From Planctomycetota bacterium (lineage in GTDB: Bacteria > Planctomycetota > B15-G4 > SIAN01), in assembly GCA_028289345.1 (NCBI GenBank), contig JANQQL010000010.1, positions 620,001-684,000 of the forward strand: DNA of 64,000 bases, in the 5' to 3' direction. A program made the position numbers and the translations under genes. This document shows, one piece after another, positions 53,331 to 63,782 of this stretch (positions within the stretch are counted from its first letter, which is position 1; every line of letters starts with the position of its first letter). The notes beneath the pieces are model-generated. The model was not told the DNA's origin, did not search any database, and worked only from the letters and a program-made list of their open reading frames with translations.

Positions 53331-54108
53331 TTCGATTCCCAGGACATTCGCCGTCGCCGGTGCGCTGTGCATCGTCTGCTCGGTCTTGGTGTCTTCGGCC
53401 GCGGTCGGCCTGAAGAGCATCCAGGAAGAGAACAAGGCTCTCGACCTGCAGAAGAACATCCTGGTCGCGGCCGGCCTCTATTCCGACGACCAGCCAGTGG
53501 ACGTCCGCTCGACCTTCGAGAGCAAGATCGAGGCTCGAGTGATCGACCTGGCGAGCGGCCAGTACGTGGCTGCCGACGAGGTCGACCCAGCGGCCTACGA
53601 TCAGCGCAAGGCCGCCAAGGAGCCGTCCACCAGCAGCAAGCTGGACTCCTCCGAGGACACGGCCTCGATTCGCCGTCGCGAGAATCGATCGCTCGTCTAC
53701 CTGTACCGCGAGGGTGACCAAGTCGAGCAGTACATTCTGCCCATCCGTGGCATGGGCTTGTGGGGCACCCTGTACGGGTTCCTCGCCGTCGACAAGGACC
53801 TCGAGACGGTGCGCGGTTTGACCTACTACGAACACAAGGAAACCCCGGGACTGGGCGGGGAAGTCGACAATCCGAACTGGAAGAAACAATGGCCGGGCAA
53901 GAAGTTGTTCGCTGCCAGCGGTGAGGTTGGGCTCAAGGTCAAGAAGGGCCGGGTCGATCCCAAGATCGACGCAGAGAAAACCCACCAGGTGGACGGCCTC
54001 GCCGGGGCCACCATCACCTCCAACGGCGTGACAAACATGATGCGCTTCTGGCTCGGGGACTCGGGTTTCGGCCCCTACCTCGAACGACTGGCGCAAGGAG
54101 TGGACTGA
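53320..54108 (+). CDS. nqrC: Na+-NQR subunit C, FMN-carrying membrane subunit
   Basis: 262 aa. One N-terminal membrane helix ([23 protein letters not shown]) and a periplasmic domain with the flavinylation motif D-G-L-A-G-A-T (Thr about 231), preceded by the family segment [34 protein letters not shown]. The FMN is attached by ApbE, encoded downstream. Overlaps nqrB by 11 bases and nqrD by 1. Confidence 0.95.
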   Translation: MPRDSIPRTFAVAGALCIVCSVLVSSAAVGLKSIQEENKALDLQKNILVAAGLYSDDQPVDVRSTFESKIEARVIDLASGQYVAADEVDPAAYDQRKAAKEPSTSSKLDSSEDTASIRRRENRSLVYLYREGDQVEQYILPIRGMGLWGTLYGFLAVDKDLETVRGLTYYEHKETPGLGGEVDNPNWKKQWPGKKLFAASGEVGLKVKKGRVDPKIDAEKTHQVDGLAGATITSNGVTNMMRFWLGDSGFGPYLERLAQGVD

Positions 54109-54734
54109 TGGCAGACAAGCCCAAGGACGTCCTCCTCAACCCCCTGTTCAACAACAACCCGATCGCTTTGCAGGTGCTCGGGATCTGCTCGGCGCTGGCG
54201 GTGACCACGAAGCTCGAGACTTCCATCGTCATGGCCCTCGCGGTGATCTTCGTGCTCATGGCGTCCAACGCCGCGGTCAGCCTGATCCGCTCCCAGATCC
54301 CCACCAGCATCCGCATCATCGTGCAGATGACGATCATCGCCTCCGCCGTGATCCTCGTGGACGAGGTGCTGCGAGCGTTCAGCTACGGCATCAGCAAGCA
54401 GATGACCGTGTTCGTCAGTTTGATCATTACCAATTGCATCGTGATGGGCCGCGCGGAAGCGTTCGCGATGAAGAACGGTGTCAAGCTCAGCATCCTGGAT
54501 GGTCTGGGCAACGCCCTGGGTTACAGCCTGATCCTGATCGTGGTGGGTTTCTTTCGCGAGCTGCTGGGTTCCGGAAAGATCCTCGGCTACCCAGTCCTTG
54601 CCACCAAGTCGGATGGCGGGTGGTACGACCCGAACGGCTTGATGCTGTTGTCGCCCAGCGCGTTCTTCCTGATCGGGTTCTTCATCTGGGTCCTACGCGC
54701 CTTCAAGCCGGACCAGGTCGAAAAGGACGGTTGA
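54108..54734 (+). CDS. nqrD: Na+-NQR subunit D, integral membrane subunit
   Basis: 208 aa with about six membrane helices. [29 protein letters not shown] and [23 protein letters not shown] are diagnostic of NqrD/RnfE. In known NQR a Cys pair from NqrD and NqrE holds an intramembrane 2Fe-2S centre. Cys residues are present here in GICSALAV and [10 protein letters not shown], consistent with that. Starts 1 base inside the nqrC stop. Confidence 0.95.
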   Translation: MADKPKDVLLNPLFNNNPIALQVLGICSALAVTTKLETSIVMALAVIFVLMASNAAVSLIRSQIPTSIRIIVQMTIIASAVILVDEVLRAFSYGISKQMTVFVSLIITNCIVMGRAEAFAMKNGVKLSILDGLGNALGYSLILIVVGFFRELLGSGKILGYPVLATKSDGGWYDPNGLMLLSPSAFFLIGFFIWVLRAFKPDQVEKDG

Positions 54735-54738
54735 GCCG

Positions 54739-55341
54739 ATGGATGACTATCTGAACATCTTCCTACGATCGATCTTCGTCGAGAACCTGGCGCTTGGCTT
54801 CTTCCTCGGCATGTGCACCTTTCTGGCGGTGTCCAAGTCCGTGAAGACCGCTTTGGGGCTCGGTGTTGCCGTGATCCTGATCATGAGCATCACCATCCCG
54901 GCCAACAACCTGCTGTTCTCCTACGTGCTCCAGGACGGTGCCCTGGCTTGGGCGGGAATTCCCGAGGTCGACCTTTCCTTCCTCGGACTGATCTCCTACA
55001 TCGGCGTCATCGCCGCCATGGTGCAGATCCTCGAGATGACCCTCGACCGGTTCTTCCCTCCGCTCTACAACGCTCTTGGCATCTTTCTCCCGCTCATCAC
55101 TGTGAATTGCGCGATCCTCGGTGGCTCCCTGTTCATGGTGGAACGCGAGTACAACTTCACCCAGAGCGTGGTCTACGGCCTTGGCTCGGGAACGGGCTGG
55201 GCCTTGGCGATCGCCGCCCTGGCCGGGATTCGCGAGAAGATGAAGTACAGCGACGTTCCGGATGGCCTCAAGGGGCTTGGCATCACCTTCATCACGGTCG
55301 GACTGATGGCCTTGGCCTTCATGTCTTTCGGCGGAATCTGA
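54739..55341 (+). CDS. nqrE: Na+-NQR subunit E, integral membrane subunit
   Basis: 200 aa with about six membrane helices. [51 protein letters not shown] and [17 protein letters not shown] are typical. Cys in GMCTFLAV and VNCAILGG would provide its share of the intramembrane iron-sulfur site. Starts 4 bases after nqrD. Confidence 0.95.
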   Translation: MDDYLNIFLRSIFVENLALGFFLGMCTFLAVSKSVKTALGLGVAVILIMSITIPANNLLFSYVLQDGALAWAGIPEVDLSFLGLISYIGVIAAMVQILEMTLDRFFPPLYNALGIFLPLITVNCAILGGSLFMVEREYNFTQSVVYGLGSGTGWALAIAALAGIREKMKYSDVPDGLKGLGITFITVGLMALAFMSFGGI

Positions 55342-55353
55342 GGACGTCTCACC

Positions 55354-56586
55354 ATGGGTGACTTCGGAACCATCTTCCTCGGGGTGTTCGCCTTCACCGG
55401 CATTGTGCTGGCGCTGGTCGTTTTGATCCTGGCGGCCAAGTCCCGGCTGGTGGCCAGCGGCGACGTTTCCATCGTGGTCAATGAACAGAAGACCCTCGAG
55501 GTCCCCGCCGGTGGCAAGCTGCTGAATGCGCTTTCCGACGCCGGGATTTTCGTTTCCTCGGCGTGTGGCGGCGGTGGCACCTGCGCCCAGTGCCTCGTCA
55601 AGGTCTTCGAGGGCGGCGGCGACATCCTTCCCACGGAACGATCCCACATCAATACTCGTGAGGCCCGCGAAGGCTGCCGCCTGTCCTGCCAAGTGGCGGT
55701 CAAGCAGGACATGAAGATCGAGGTCCCGGTCGAAGCCCTTGACACCAAGAAATGGCGCTGCAAAGTTCGCAGCAACGACAACGTTGCGACCTTCATCAAA
55801 GAGCTGGTTCTCGAGCTCCCCGAAGGCGAAGCCGTCGACTTCAAAGCGGGCGGCTACATCCAGATCGAATGCCCTCCCCACGTCGCCGAGTACAAGAACT
55901 TCGAAATCGAAGAGGAGTACCGCGAGGACTGGGACAAGTACGACGTCTGGCGCTACGTCAGCAAGGTCGACGAAACGGTCATCCGCGCCTACTCGATGGC
56001 CAACTACCCGGGAGAGAAGGGCATCATCATGCTCAACGTCCGGGTCGCCACTCCGCCCCCCCGCGGCCCCGAAGGCATCCCTCCGGGAAAGATGTCTTCC
56101 TACATCTTCAACCTGAAGCCAGGGGACGAGGTCACGATCTCCGGACCCTACGGCGAGTTCTTCATCAACGATTCGCAATCCGAGATGATCTACATCGGCG
56201 GCGGCGCCGGGATGGCCCCGCTGCGAAGCCACATCTTCGAGCTGTTCAAGAATCGCGAAACGGACCGCAAGGTCTCGTACTGGTACGGTGGACGAAGCCT
56301 GCGCGAGCTGTTCTACATCGACCACTTCCGAGACATCGAAGAGAAGTTCCCGAACTTCAAGTTCCACATCGCCCTCTCGGAACCCCAACCGGAAGACAAC
56401 TGGACCGGATACACGGGCTTCATCCATCAAGTGGTGCTGGAGAACTACCTCGCCGATCACCCCGCTCCCGAGGACATCGAGTACTACCTGTGTGGACCGC
56501 CGATGATGAATTCGGCCGTGTTCAAGATGTTGGACGACCTGGGCGTCGAACCAGAGAACATCCGCTTCGACGACTTCGGCGGCTAA
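55354..56586 (+). CDS. nqrF: Na+-NQR subunit F, NADH-oxidising FAD/2Fe-2S subunit
   Basis: 410 aa. N-terminal membrane helix (about 8-28), then a plant-type ferredoxin domain with the 2Fe-2S ligands C71, C77, C80 and C112 ([12 protein letters not shown] ... LSCQV). The FAD-binding R-A-Y-S-M-A-N-Y and NAD-binding [11 protein letters not shown] motifs follow, with the C-terminal [10 protein letters not shown]. All cofactor residues expected are present. NADH enters the enzyme here. 12 bases after nqrE. Confidence 0.95.
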   Translation: MGDFGTIFLGVFAFTGIVLALVVLILAAKSRLVASGDVSIVVNEQKTLEVPAGGKLLNALSDAGIFVSSACGGGGTCAQCLVKVFEGGGDILPTERSHINTREAREGCRLSCQVAVKQDMKIEVPVEALDTKKWRCKVRSNDNVATFIKELVLELPEGEAVDFKAGGYIQIECPPHVAEYKNFEIEEEYREDWDKYDVWRYVSKVDETVIRAYSMANYPGEKGIIMLNVRVATPPPRGPEGIPPGKMSSYIFNLKPGDEVTISGPYGEFFINDSQSEMIYIGGGAGMAPLRSHIFELFKNRETDRKVSYWYGGRSLRELFYIDHFRDIEEKFPNFKFHIALSEPQPEDNWTGYTGFIHQVVLENYLADHPAPEDIEYYLCGPPMMNSAVFKMLDDLGVEPENIRFDDFGG

Positions 56587-56594
56587 GCACTCCG

Positions 56595-57620
56595 GTGAGT
56601 ATCGGTTTGCGGGCCGTTCTCGGCGTGACGCTGGCCGTGATCCTCGCGGCGTGTGGCGGCAGAGGATCCGACGGGGAATTGCTCCGCGGCGCCACCATGG
56701 GCACATCGTGGTCGGCTCGCGTGATCGGCTTGCCTCCGGATCAGGCCACCGAGCTGGTCCAAGAGCAGCTGGACCTGGTCGAGGGCTGGATGTCGACGTG
56801 GGACAAGACAACGGAGCTGTCCCGCTTCAACGCCAGCCGTCCGCATATTCCAGAGTGGTTCGCCGTCTCCGCCGCCACCGCGGAAGTGGTCGAGCGCGCG
56901 CTGCACTGGTTCCAAGAGAGCGGTGGAGCGTTCGATGTCACCATTGGCCCCCTCGTGGAACGCTGGGGGTTCGGCCCGGAAGGTCGACGTCCCACGCCTC
57001 CAAGCGACGAGGAACTTTCGGCGCTGCAGAAGATCATCGGCGCTGAGCACCTCGAATGCACCACCGATCCTCCGGCGCTGCGGAAGCTCCTCCCCGCCTT
57101 GCAAGTCGACCTCTCCGCCATCGCCAAGGGCTACGCGGTTGATCGTGCCGCGCAAGCGTTGCGGCAAGCCGGCGCCCAAGCCGCCATGGTGGAAGTGGGC
57201 GGCGAGGTCCACTGCTTCGGCGTCAAGCAAGATGGACAGCCTTGGTCGATTGGAATTGAGGCCCCCGATCCGACGGCCCGTCGAGTCGACCGGGTCATCC
57301 CCCTCGAGAACGTGGCCCTTGCGTCTTCGGGCGACTACCGCAACGCCGTCGAGGTCGACGGACGACGCCTGTCCCACATTTTCGATCCTCGTGCCGGACG
57401 CCCCCTCCCTCACGCCCTTGCTTCGGTGAGCGTCCTTGCCAACTCATGCCTGGACGCGGATGCCATGGCGACGCTAATCATGGTGCTGGGTCCCGACGAC
57501 GGTTTCCAGTGGGCCACCGAGCGCGGCGTTGCGGCGCGCTTCTTGGTCCACGACGAAGCAGGAGGCTGGACCGTTCACGCCACGGCCGCCTTCGAGCGGC
57601 TCTTCGGAGTCGAGCCATGA
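56595..57620 (+). CDS. apbE: FAD:protein FMN transferase (ApbE lipoprotein)
   Basis: 341 aa from GTG 56595, 8 bases after the nqrF stop; the frame runs further upstream only inside nqrF. Lipoprotein signal with lipobox L-A-A-C. ApbE signatures: ATMGTSWSARV, WMSTWDKTTELSRFNAS, FDVTIGPLVERWGFGPEG, VDLSAIAKGYAVDRA, VEVGGEVHCFG, SHIFDPRAG and the metal-binding D-A-D-A-M-A-T. It attaches FMN to Thr of NqrB and NqrC from the periplasmic side. Co-transcription with nqr is expected. Confidence 0.95.
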   Translation: MSIGLRAVLGVTLAVILAACGGRGSDGELLRGATMGTSWSARVIGLPPDQATELVQEQLDLVEGWMSTWDKTTELSRFNASRPHIPEWFAVSAATAEVVERALHWFQESGGAFDVTIGPLVERWGFGPEGRRPTPPSDEELSALQKIIGAEHLECTTDPPALRKLLPALQVDLSAIAKGYAVDRAAQALRQAGAQAAMVEVGGEVHCFGVKQDGQPWSIGIEAPDPTARRVDRVIPLENVALASSGDYRNAVEVDGRRLSHIFDPRAGRPLPHALASVSVLANSCLDADAMATLIMVLGPDDGFQWATERGVAARFLVHDEAGGWTVHATAAFERLFGVEP

Positions 57621-57919
57621 AACTGCTTGTCGCGACCGAGATCCTGTTGGGCATCGGAGTCTTTGCGGCGGTGTTCGTCGCCATGGCAATCGGCGTGATC
57701 CTGGGACGAAAACCGCTCCAGGGTTCCTGCGGCGGCCTCGGCAACCTCCGCGACTCGGACGGGAAGTCCTTCTGCGATGCCTGTACGGAGCCCTGCGCGG
57801 ACCTCAAGAAAGAGCTTCGAGAGCGCGGTTTCGATGAAGAAGAGATCGCTCGCTCCATCGAGGCATCCCCGAATTGCGAGAATCATCCGCAACCGGCCAA
57901 CGCGGACGAAACCAGCTGA
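57617..57919 (+). CDS. nqrM: Na+-NQR maturation protein NqrM
   Basis: 100 aa; the ATG overlaps the apbE stop by 4 bases. One N-terminal membrane helix (LLGIGVFAAVFVAMAIGVILG) and then Cys residues in the NqrM pattern: G-S-C-G-G-L, later F-C-D-A-C-T-E-P-C. NqrM is needed for insertion of the NqrD/E iron-sulfur centre. Its acidic C-terminal tail is longer than usual. Last gene of the operon; converges with lpd 7 bases away. Confidence 0.88.
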   Translation: MKLLVATEILLGIGVFAAVFVAMAIGVILGRKPLQGSCGGLGNLRDSDGKSFCDACTEPCADLKKELRERGFDEEEIARSIEASPNCENHPQPANADETS

Positions 57920-57926
57920 CCACCCG

Positions 57927-59321
57927 CTAGATGTGAATGGCGCGACCGTCCACGGCCAAGGCTGCCTCCTTGACCGTTTCCGCCAAGGTTGGATGCGCGT
58001 GGCATGCTCGAGCCAGATCCTCGGCACTGGCCCCGAACTCAATGGCGGTCGCGGCCTCGGCAATCAGGTCCCCGGCTCTCGCGCCAAAGATGTGCACGCC
58101 CAGGATGCGATCGGTCTCCTGATGAGCCAGGATCTTGACCTTGCCTTCGGTGGAACCGAGGGCCCGAGCGCGCCCGTTGGCAAGGAAAGGAAACGCGCCC
58201 TTGCGGTAGGGCGTCCCTGAGTCACGGAGCTCTTCTTCCGTTCGGCCGACACTGGCGACCTCGGGGTGGGTGTACACGATGTTGGGGATCGCGTCGTAGT
58301 TCACGTGACCGTGGCCGCTCACCAGCCTCTCGATGCAAGCGATCCCCTCTTCTTCCGCCTTGTGGGCAAGCATGGGACCGGCGATGACATCACCGATGGC
58401 ATAGATCCCTTTTGCGCGGGTGGCGAAGTGCGCATCGACGGGAATTCGACCGCGCTCGTCCAGCTCGATCCCCACCGCGTCCAATCCCAAGTCCTGGGTG
58501 TTTGGCGCCCGGCCCACGGCCACCAGGACCCGATCGCACTTCACCGGATCTCCGCCCTCTCGCTCGACGTGGCAGCTGGCGCCCTTCTTGGTCACGCCGG
58601 TCACCCTCTGTCCCAGCTGGAATTCGAGGCCTTGCTTCTGCAGACTTCGCTGTGCCAGTTCGGAGATCTCCGCGTCCATGCCCGGAAGAATGCGGTCCAG
58701 ATACTCGAGGACGGTCACCTTGGCACCCAGCCGACACCAGACCGAGCCCATCTCGAGACCGATGGCACCGGCGCCGATCACCACCAGGTGCTTCGGGACC
58801 TTTTCGTAGGTCAATGCTTCGGTACTGGTCCCAATGCGATTGCCATCCAGTTCGACCCCGCGCAACGGCGCCACTTTGCTACCGGTCGCCAGCAAAATGT
58901 GCTTTCCCTCGACCTCGGACTCGCCGTCGTCATCCTTCACGACCAGGCGTCCCTTGCCAAGCAGGCGAGCATGGCCTTGGTATCGAGTGACCTTGTTCTT
59001 CTTGAACAGCCCGGCGATGCCTCCGGTGAGTGTAGAAACCGTCGCGTCCTTGCGCTTCAACATCGCGGCGAGGTCGAGCTTGACGCTGGTGGCCTTGATC
59101 CCGTGGTCGCTCAATGAGTGCTTCGCCTCGTGGAACCTTTCGCTGGATTCCAGCAGCGCCTTGCTAGGGATGCAGCCAACGCGCAGGCAGGTGCCCCCCA
59201 GCGCCGCCTCTTTTTCGACGCAGGCGACGTCAAGGCCAAGCTGCGCTGCGCGGATCGCTGCCACGTAACCTCCAGGGCCGGCGCCCACCACCACCAGGTC
59301 ATGCCGGGGAACCGAAGCCAT
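57927..59321 (-). CDS. lpd: Dihydrolipoyl dehydrogenase (E3)
   Basis: 464 aa from ATG 59321. FAD-binding G-A-G-P-G-G-Y-V-A-A near the N-terminus, redox-active disulfide G-G-T-C-L-R-V-G-C-I-P-S-K, NAD domain G-A-G-A-I-G-L-E-M-G-S-V-W, GIYAIGDVIAGPMLAHKAEEEG, and the C-terminal catalytic H-A-H-P-T-L-A-E. It re-oxidises the lipoamide of E2. Starts one base after sucB ends, so it is dedicated to the 2-oxoglutarate dehydrogenase complex, though it may also serve other lipoamide enzymes. Confidence 0.95.
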   Translation of the reverse strand: MASVPRHDLVVVGAGPGGYVAAIRAAQLGLDVACVEKEAALGGTCLRVGCIPSKALLESSERFHEAKHSLSDHGIKATSVKLDLAAMLKRKDATVSTLTGGIAGLFKKNKVTRYQGHARLLGKGRLVVKDDDGESEVEGKHILLATGSKVAPLRGVELDGNRIGTSTEALTYEKVPKHLVVIGAGAIGLEMGSVWCRLGAKVTVLEYLDRILPGMDAEISELAQRSLQKQGLEFQLGQRVTGVTKKGASCHVEREGGDPVKCDRVLVAVGRAPNTQDLGLDAVGIELDERGRIPVDAHFATRAKGIYAIGDVIAGPMLAHKAEEEGIACIERLVSGHGHVNYDAIPNIVYTHPEVASVGRTEEELRDSGTPYRKGAFPFLANGRARALGSTEGKVKILAHQETDRILGVHIFGARAGDLIAEAATAIEFGASAEDLARACHAHPTLAETVKEAALAVDGRAIHI

Positions 59322-59322
59322 C

Positions 59323-60525
59323 TCAGATCTCCAAGAGGATGCGGGCCGGATCCTCCACACAGTGCTTGATCCGGAGCAGGAACTGAACGGCTTCGCGACC
59401 ATCGACGATGCGGTGATCGTAGGTAAGCGCCACGTACATCATCGGCCGAATCACCACCTCGCCGTTGACCGCTGCCGGTCGATCCTGGATGGCGTGGAGG
59501 CCAAGGATGCCGCTCTGAGGAGGATTGACGATCGGGGTCGACAACAGCGAGCCATACACCCCGCCATTCGAGATCGTGAACGTGCCGCCCTGCAACTCCT
59601 CGAGAGTCAGTTTCTGCTGCTGCGCTCGGGTGGCCAGTTCGGCAATGGTCTTCTCCACCGACGCAAAACTGAGACGCTCCGCGTTGCGAACCACCGGCAC
59701 GACCAATCCTTTGCCCCCTCCGACCGCCACGCCGATGTCGTAGTAATTGTGGTAGACCAACTCCTGGCCGCGCAGTTCCGCATTGATCTGCGGATACTCC
59801 TTGAGCGCTTCGATCGCGGCCTTGACGAAGAACGACATGAAGCCGAGCTTGATCCCGTGCTTCTTCTGGAAGGCTTCTTGGTGTTGCTTCCGCAGTGCCT
59901 TGACCGGCCCCATGTCGATTTCGTTGAAAGTCGTGAGGAGAGCGGCCTGCTGCTGCGCTTGCACCAAGCGCTCCGCGATTCGTTTGCGGATCGGCGTCAG
60001 CGGCACCGCCTCTTCCTCGCGCATGCCGTTGCGGGCGGCCACCGGCTCGGCCACGGGATCCTGAGATTCCCCGGCCACATGACGCAACACGTCCTCTTTC
60101 AACAGCCGCCCTCCGGGCCCGGTCGCTTTCACATCGCCCGCTTCGAGACCGTGCTCCGCCAACACCCGCTGGGCCGCAGGCATCACGGCAGGGACGTCGT
60201 TGGCTGCGGTTTGACTGCTCGGCGAAGAGTCCGCCTTCGTCGCACCGGCTTCGGACCGGTCCGACCGGGACGCCCCGGTCGACGCGGGGACGCCTTCTTC
60301 GAAGTGCCCGATGACGTCGCCAACCTGGGCGTTCTCTCCGTCACCGACCAGCACTTTCTTCACCACGCCGTCTGCCGGCGCCGGGAGCTCGACGTTGGCC
60401 TTGTCGGTCTCGATCACCACCACAACGTCATCTTTGTTGGCGAACTCACCCTCTACCACCAGCCATTGGCCGACCACCACTTCGGTGATGGATTCCCCCA
60501 CCTCTGGAACCTTCAGCTCCGACAC
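59323..60525 (-). CDS. sucB: Dihydrolipoyllysine succinyltransferase (E2 of 2-oxoglutarate dehydrogenase)
   Basis: 400 aa from GTG 60525 with AAGGAGAG 6 bases upstream. One N-terminal lipoyl domain with lipoyl-Lys in E-T-D-K-A-N-V-E (K42), a flexible Ala/Ser/Pro-rich linker, a peripheral E3-binding domain ([29 protein letters not shown]) and the acyltransferase domain with Y-D-H-R-I-V-D-G (catalytic H371, D375). The single lipoyl domain and E2o-like [19 protein letters not shown] place it in the succinyl class. Confidence 0.94.
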   Translation of the reverse strand: MSELKVPEVGESITEVVVGQWLVVEGEFANKDDVVVVIETDKANVELPAPADGVVKKVLVGDGENAQVGDVIGHFEEGVPASTGASRSDRSEAGATKADSSPSSQTAANDVPAVMPAAQRVLAEHGLEAGDVKATGPGGRLLKEDVLRHVAGESQDPVAEPVAARNGMREEEAVPLTPIRKRIAERLVQAQQQAALLTTFNEIDMGPVKALRKQHQEAFQKKHGIKLGFMSFFVKAAIEALKEYPQINAELRGQELVYHNYYDIGVAVGGGKGLVVPVVRNAERLSFASVEKTIAELATRAQQQKLTLEELQGGTFTISNGGVYGSLLSTPIVNPPQSGILGLHAIQDRPAAVNGEVVIRPMMYVALTYDHRIVDGREAVQFLLRIKHCVEDPARILLEI

Positions 60526-60588
60526 GAGTCTCTCCTTACTCCGTTCCGGTCCCGCAATCTCACCCCTCGGTGTCCTGCGTGGCGACAC

Positions 60589-63399
60589 TCACTTGGCGAA
60601 GGCGGCGTCGAGGATTTCTTCCTGTTCGAGCTTGTGGCTCTTGGCGGAGCCGGTGGCCGGGCTCGCCGAGGCCGGCCTTGTCACCACGCGCAAGGGGAAA
60701 CGACCCGCCAGCCGTTCTCCGTGGCGCGCCAAAAGATACCGCGACGAGCCCATGTTCTCGGGCTCTTCCTGGACCCACACCGCTTCTGTGTTCTCCGGCA
60801 ATCCTTCCAGAGCTTCCAGAATGGCTGCGTCCGCCAGGGGGTAGAGCTGTTCGAACCGCACGATCCAGACATCCGGCCGCTGCAGCTGCTCACGGCGATC
60901 CCAAAGCTCGTAATAGATCTTTCCGCTGCACAACAACACCCGAGTCACCTGCTCGACGGGCCCCCCGCCCTGATCGCGCAACACTCGCTGGAAGTGGCCA
61001 CCGGCAAGTTCGTCCATCGACGAAATCACTTTCGGATGTCGCAGCAGACTTTTCGGAGTCATGACCACCAGCGGCTTGCGCCACTTGCGGATCACTTGTC
61101 TCCGCAGCAGGTGGAACAGTTGGGCGGGGGTCGTCGGCTGGGCCACCTGGATGTTGTCTTCCGCGGCCAAGGCGAGGAAGCGCTCCAGGCGGGCGCTCGA
61201 ATGCTCCGGTCCCATGCCCTCGAAGCCGTGAGGCAACAACAGGACCAATCCAGACAGCCGCCCCCACTTGTCTTCGGCACTGACCAAGAACTGATCGATG
61301 AACGGCTGGGCGACGTTGTGGAAGTCGCCGAACTGAGCTTCCCAGGCCACCAAGCCGTTGGGCGTATCCAGACTGTAACCGTACTCGAAACCCAGCACCC
61401 CCTGCTCGGACAATGGACTGTTGCGCACCTCCACCGGTGCTTGTTGGGTCGCGACGTGCTGGAGGGATCGGTACATCTCCCCGGTTTTCTGGTCGTACAA
61501 CACAGCGTGCCGGTGACTAAACGTGCCCCGCTCGGTGTCCTGACCGGTGAGACGCACCGGGGCGCCCTCGGCGGCAAGGGTGGCGAGAGCCAACAGCTCT
61601 GCGGCGGCCCAATTCAGTGGCTTCTCACCACGCGCCATGGCAGCCCGCTCCTTCAACAAGCGGTCGATGGTACGGTGAGGCTGAAAGCCTTCGGGATAGC
61701 GGGTCTGAGCTTCGAGCAACGTCGCAAGAGTCTTGAGCGGAACCCCCGTCTCCGCGGGCGCCGTCTCGCTGTCGGGACCGCCTCGGTACTGGCCCCAAGC
61801 ACCCGGTGGAAACTCGGGCTCGGGGGCATCCCCTTCTTTGAGTGACTCGAGGTTCTCTTCGAGGCGATGCTGGCGTCGTGCAAAGATCGCATCCGCCTCG
61901 TCCCGGGTCACCTCACCCATCTTCAGCAGGGAATCCAGGTAGCCCTGGCGGACCGACTTGCGCTTCTTGATGGCGGCATACATCAGGGGCTGAGTAAAAC
62001 TCGGCTCGTCCCCTTCATTGTGACCCAGACGCCGGTAGCAGTACATGTCGATCACCACGTCCCGGCGAAATTGACGGCGGAAGTCCAAAGCGAGATTGAC
62101 CACCTGAGCGACGGCCTCGGGGTCCTCGCCGTTGACGTGAAAGATGGGGCTGTGCAGCATCTTTGCCACGTCCGTCGCGTACACCGGTGAACGGCCCTGC
62201 TGGGGACCCGTGGTGAAACCAATCTGGTTGTTGACCACGATGTGGAGTGTGCCGCCGGTTCGGTAACCGACAAGTTCGCTCAGGTTCAGTGTTTCCTGGA
62301 CCACTCCTTGGCCCGCGAACGCTGCATCTCCGTGGATGACGAGTGCCATGCCGCGGGCCCGCTCGATGTCGCCGAAGCGGTCCTGCTTAGCCCGGACTCT
62401 GCCCACGGCCACCGGTCCGACACACTCGAGGTGGCTGGGGTTGAAGCAAAGCGACAGGTGCACTTTGTTGCCGTTCGCCGTGACTCGGTCGCAGCTGTGT
62501 CCGAGGTGATACTTCACGTCGCCACGACCGCGCTGCCCTTCGGGATTGCGGTCCTCGAACTCGCGAAAGATCTGCGCCGGGCTCTTCCCGGTGATGTTGC
62601 ACAACACATTCAGGCGCCCACGATGGGCCATGCCGATCACGATCTCTTCGACCCCTTGGTCGGCGGACTTCTCGACCGCGAGATCCAACAATGGGATCAG
62701 ACTCTCGGCCCCTTCCAACGAGAAACGTTTGGCACCAATGTACTTTTTGGAAATGAAGCGCTCAAAAAGCACCGCATCGGTCAAAGCGGTGAGAATGCGG
62801 AGCTGTTGATCGCGACTCAGCGAGAGCCGATTCTCGGTCCCTTCCATGCGCTCTTGCAGCCACTGCTTCACGTGGAGTTCGTCGATGTGCATGAACTGAA
62901 CACCGATCGACCGGCAGTAGGTGTTGCGTAGTCGCGTCAACAGCTCTGCCAGGGTCAGCCGCGCCGGCCCCTCCACGGTGCTTCCCGAGAAGCGCAGCCC
63001 CATGTGGGATTCGTTCAATCCATAGAACGCCGGCTCGGTCTCGGGCTGAGGTTCCCGCGGCAGCCCCAAGGGATCGAGCTGAGCCAGGAGGTGACCGCGA
63101 ACGCGAAACGCTCGCACCAGCTGGTCCACTTTGTCCTGCAGCGCCTGGGCATCGGCTCGCTTGGTCGGGCCTCGCCCCGGACCGGCGGGATCAAAAATGC
63201 TGCGCGGGGTGAAACTGGGCTGCAGCCGGGGGACCCCGTTGGACGGCAGGGTCTCGAACCAATCCCGCCACACTGGATCGACCGACTCCGGAGCACTGCG
63301 ATATCTCTCGTAGAGCGCTTCTACGAACTCCAGGTTGCCCGAGCCGAGGCTCGCCGGATCAAGCCCCTCCGCGTCACTCGGGCTCGTGGTCTGCTTCAC
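60589..63399 (-). CDS. sucA: 2-oxoglutarate dehydrogenase E1 component
   Basis: 936 aa from GTG 63399, preceded by AGGAG. The N-terminal segment [29 protein letters not shown] docks E1 on E2 as in Suc[59 protein letters not shown] and the ThDP site [10 protein letters not shown] follow, then [15 protein letters not shown] and the C-terminal [13 protein letters not shown]. Full length for the family. It catalyses the decarboxylation step of the TCA cycle. 63 bases before sucB on the same strand. Confidence 0.95.
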   Translation of the reverse strand: MKQTTSPSDAEGLDPASLGSGNLEFVEALYERYRSAPESVDPVWRDWFETLPSNGVPRLQPSFTPRSIFDPAGPGRGPTKRADAQALQDKVDQLVRAFRVRGHLLAQLDPLGLPREPQPETEPAFYGLNESHMGLRFSGSTVEGPARLTLAELLTRLRNTYCRSIGVQFMHIDELHVKQWLQERMEGTENRLSLSRDQQLRILTALTDAVLFERFISKKYIGAKRFSLEGAESLIPLLDLAVEKSADQGVEEIVIGMAHRGRLNVLCNITGKSPAQIFREFEDRNPEGQRGRGDVKYHLGHSCDRVTANGNKVHLSLCFNPSHLECVGPVAVGRVRAKQDRFGDIERARGMALVIHGDAAFAGQGVVQETLNLSELVGYRTGGTLHIVVNNQIGFTTGPQQGRSPVYATDVAKMLHSPIFHVNGEDPEAVAQVVNLALDFRRQFRRDVVIDMYCYRRLGHNEGDEPSFTQPLMYAAIKKRKSVRQGYLDSLLKMGEVTRDEADAIFARRQHRLEENLESLKEGDAPEPEFPPGAWGQYRGGPDSETAPAETGVPLKTLATLLEAQTRYPEGFQPHRTIDRLLKERAAMARGEKPLNWAAAELLALATLAAEGAPVRLTGQDTERGTFSHRHAVLYDQKTGEMYRSLQHVATQQAPVEVRNSPLSEQGVLGFEYGYSLDTPNGLVAWEAQFGDFHNVAQPFIDQFLVSAEDKWGRLSGLVLLLPHGFEGMGPEHSSARLERFLALAAEDNIQVAQPTTPAQLFHLLRRQVIRKWRKPLVVMTPKSLLRHPKVISSMDELAGGHFQRVLRDQGGGPVEQVTRVLLCSGKIYYELWDRREQLQRPDVWIVRFEQLYPLADAAILEALEGLPENTEAVWVQEEPENMGSSRYLLARHGERLAGRFPLRVVTRPASASPATGSAKSHKLEQEEILDAAFAK

Positions 63400-63782
63400 C
63401 TCCAGCTCCTGTTCTCGATGGAATCGAATGCGGCGAACATCCCGTCGAAGATGGTCTCGTTCGAAAGGTCACCCGGAAGACCGACGGCACCGAGGAGTCG
63501 ATTCTAACCGCCGAAGATTGACGCGCATCGGAGGCTCGGGATTGCTCGAGCGGCGGCCCGAAACGGGTCGCGAGGAAATCCGTGGGAAGTGGCCCTGCCG
63601 ACCTTGGCCTCCGGCAATGATCGAGGGCCTCCGACCGCGGAAATCGCGAATCTTCCGGGACTTGGCCCCTGGGACTGGCAGGAAGAGTCTACGATGGGCG
63701 AGCACTTGCTCCGAACTTGAGCTATCGGTCTCCCCCGACTTCGAGGGGGGATGACTCCGGCCGCTGCCGAGGGAGATGCTTC
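63400..63782. other. Divergent intergenic region before the CBS-domain gene
   Basis: No supported gene. A short hairpin (TCCCCC 63731-63736 with GGGGGA 63746-63751) lies near the CBS-domain gene and could be in its leader. Confidence 0.35.

Noticed and set aside
55752..56594. Upstream extension of apbE into nqrF
   Set aside because: This region is the nqrF coding sequence in another frame; the lipoprotein signal and family alignment start at 56595.
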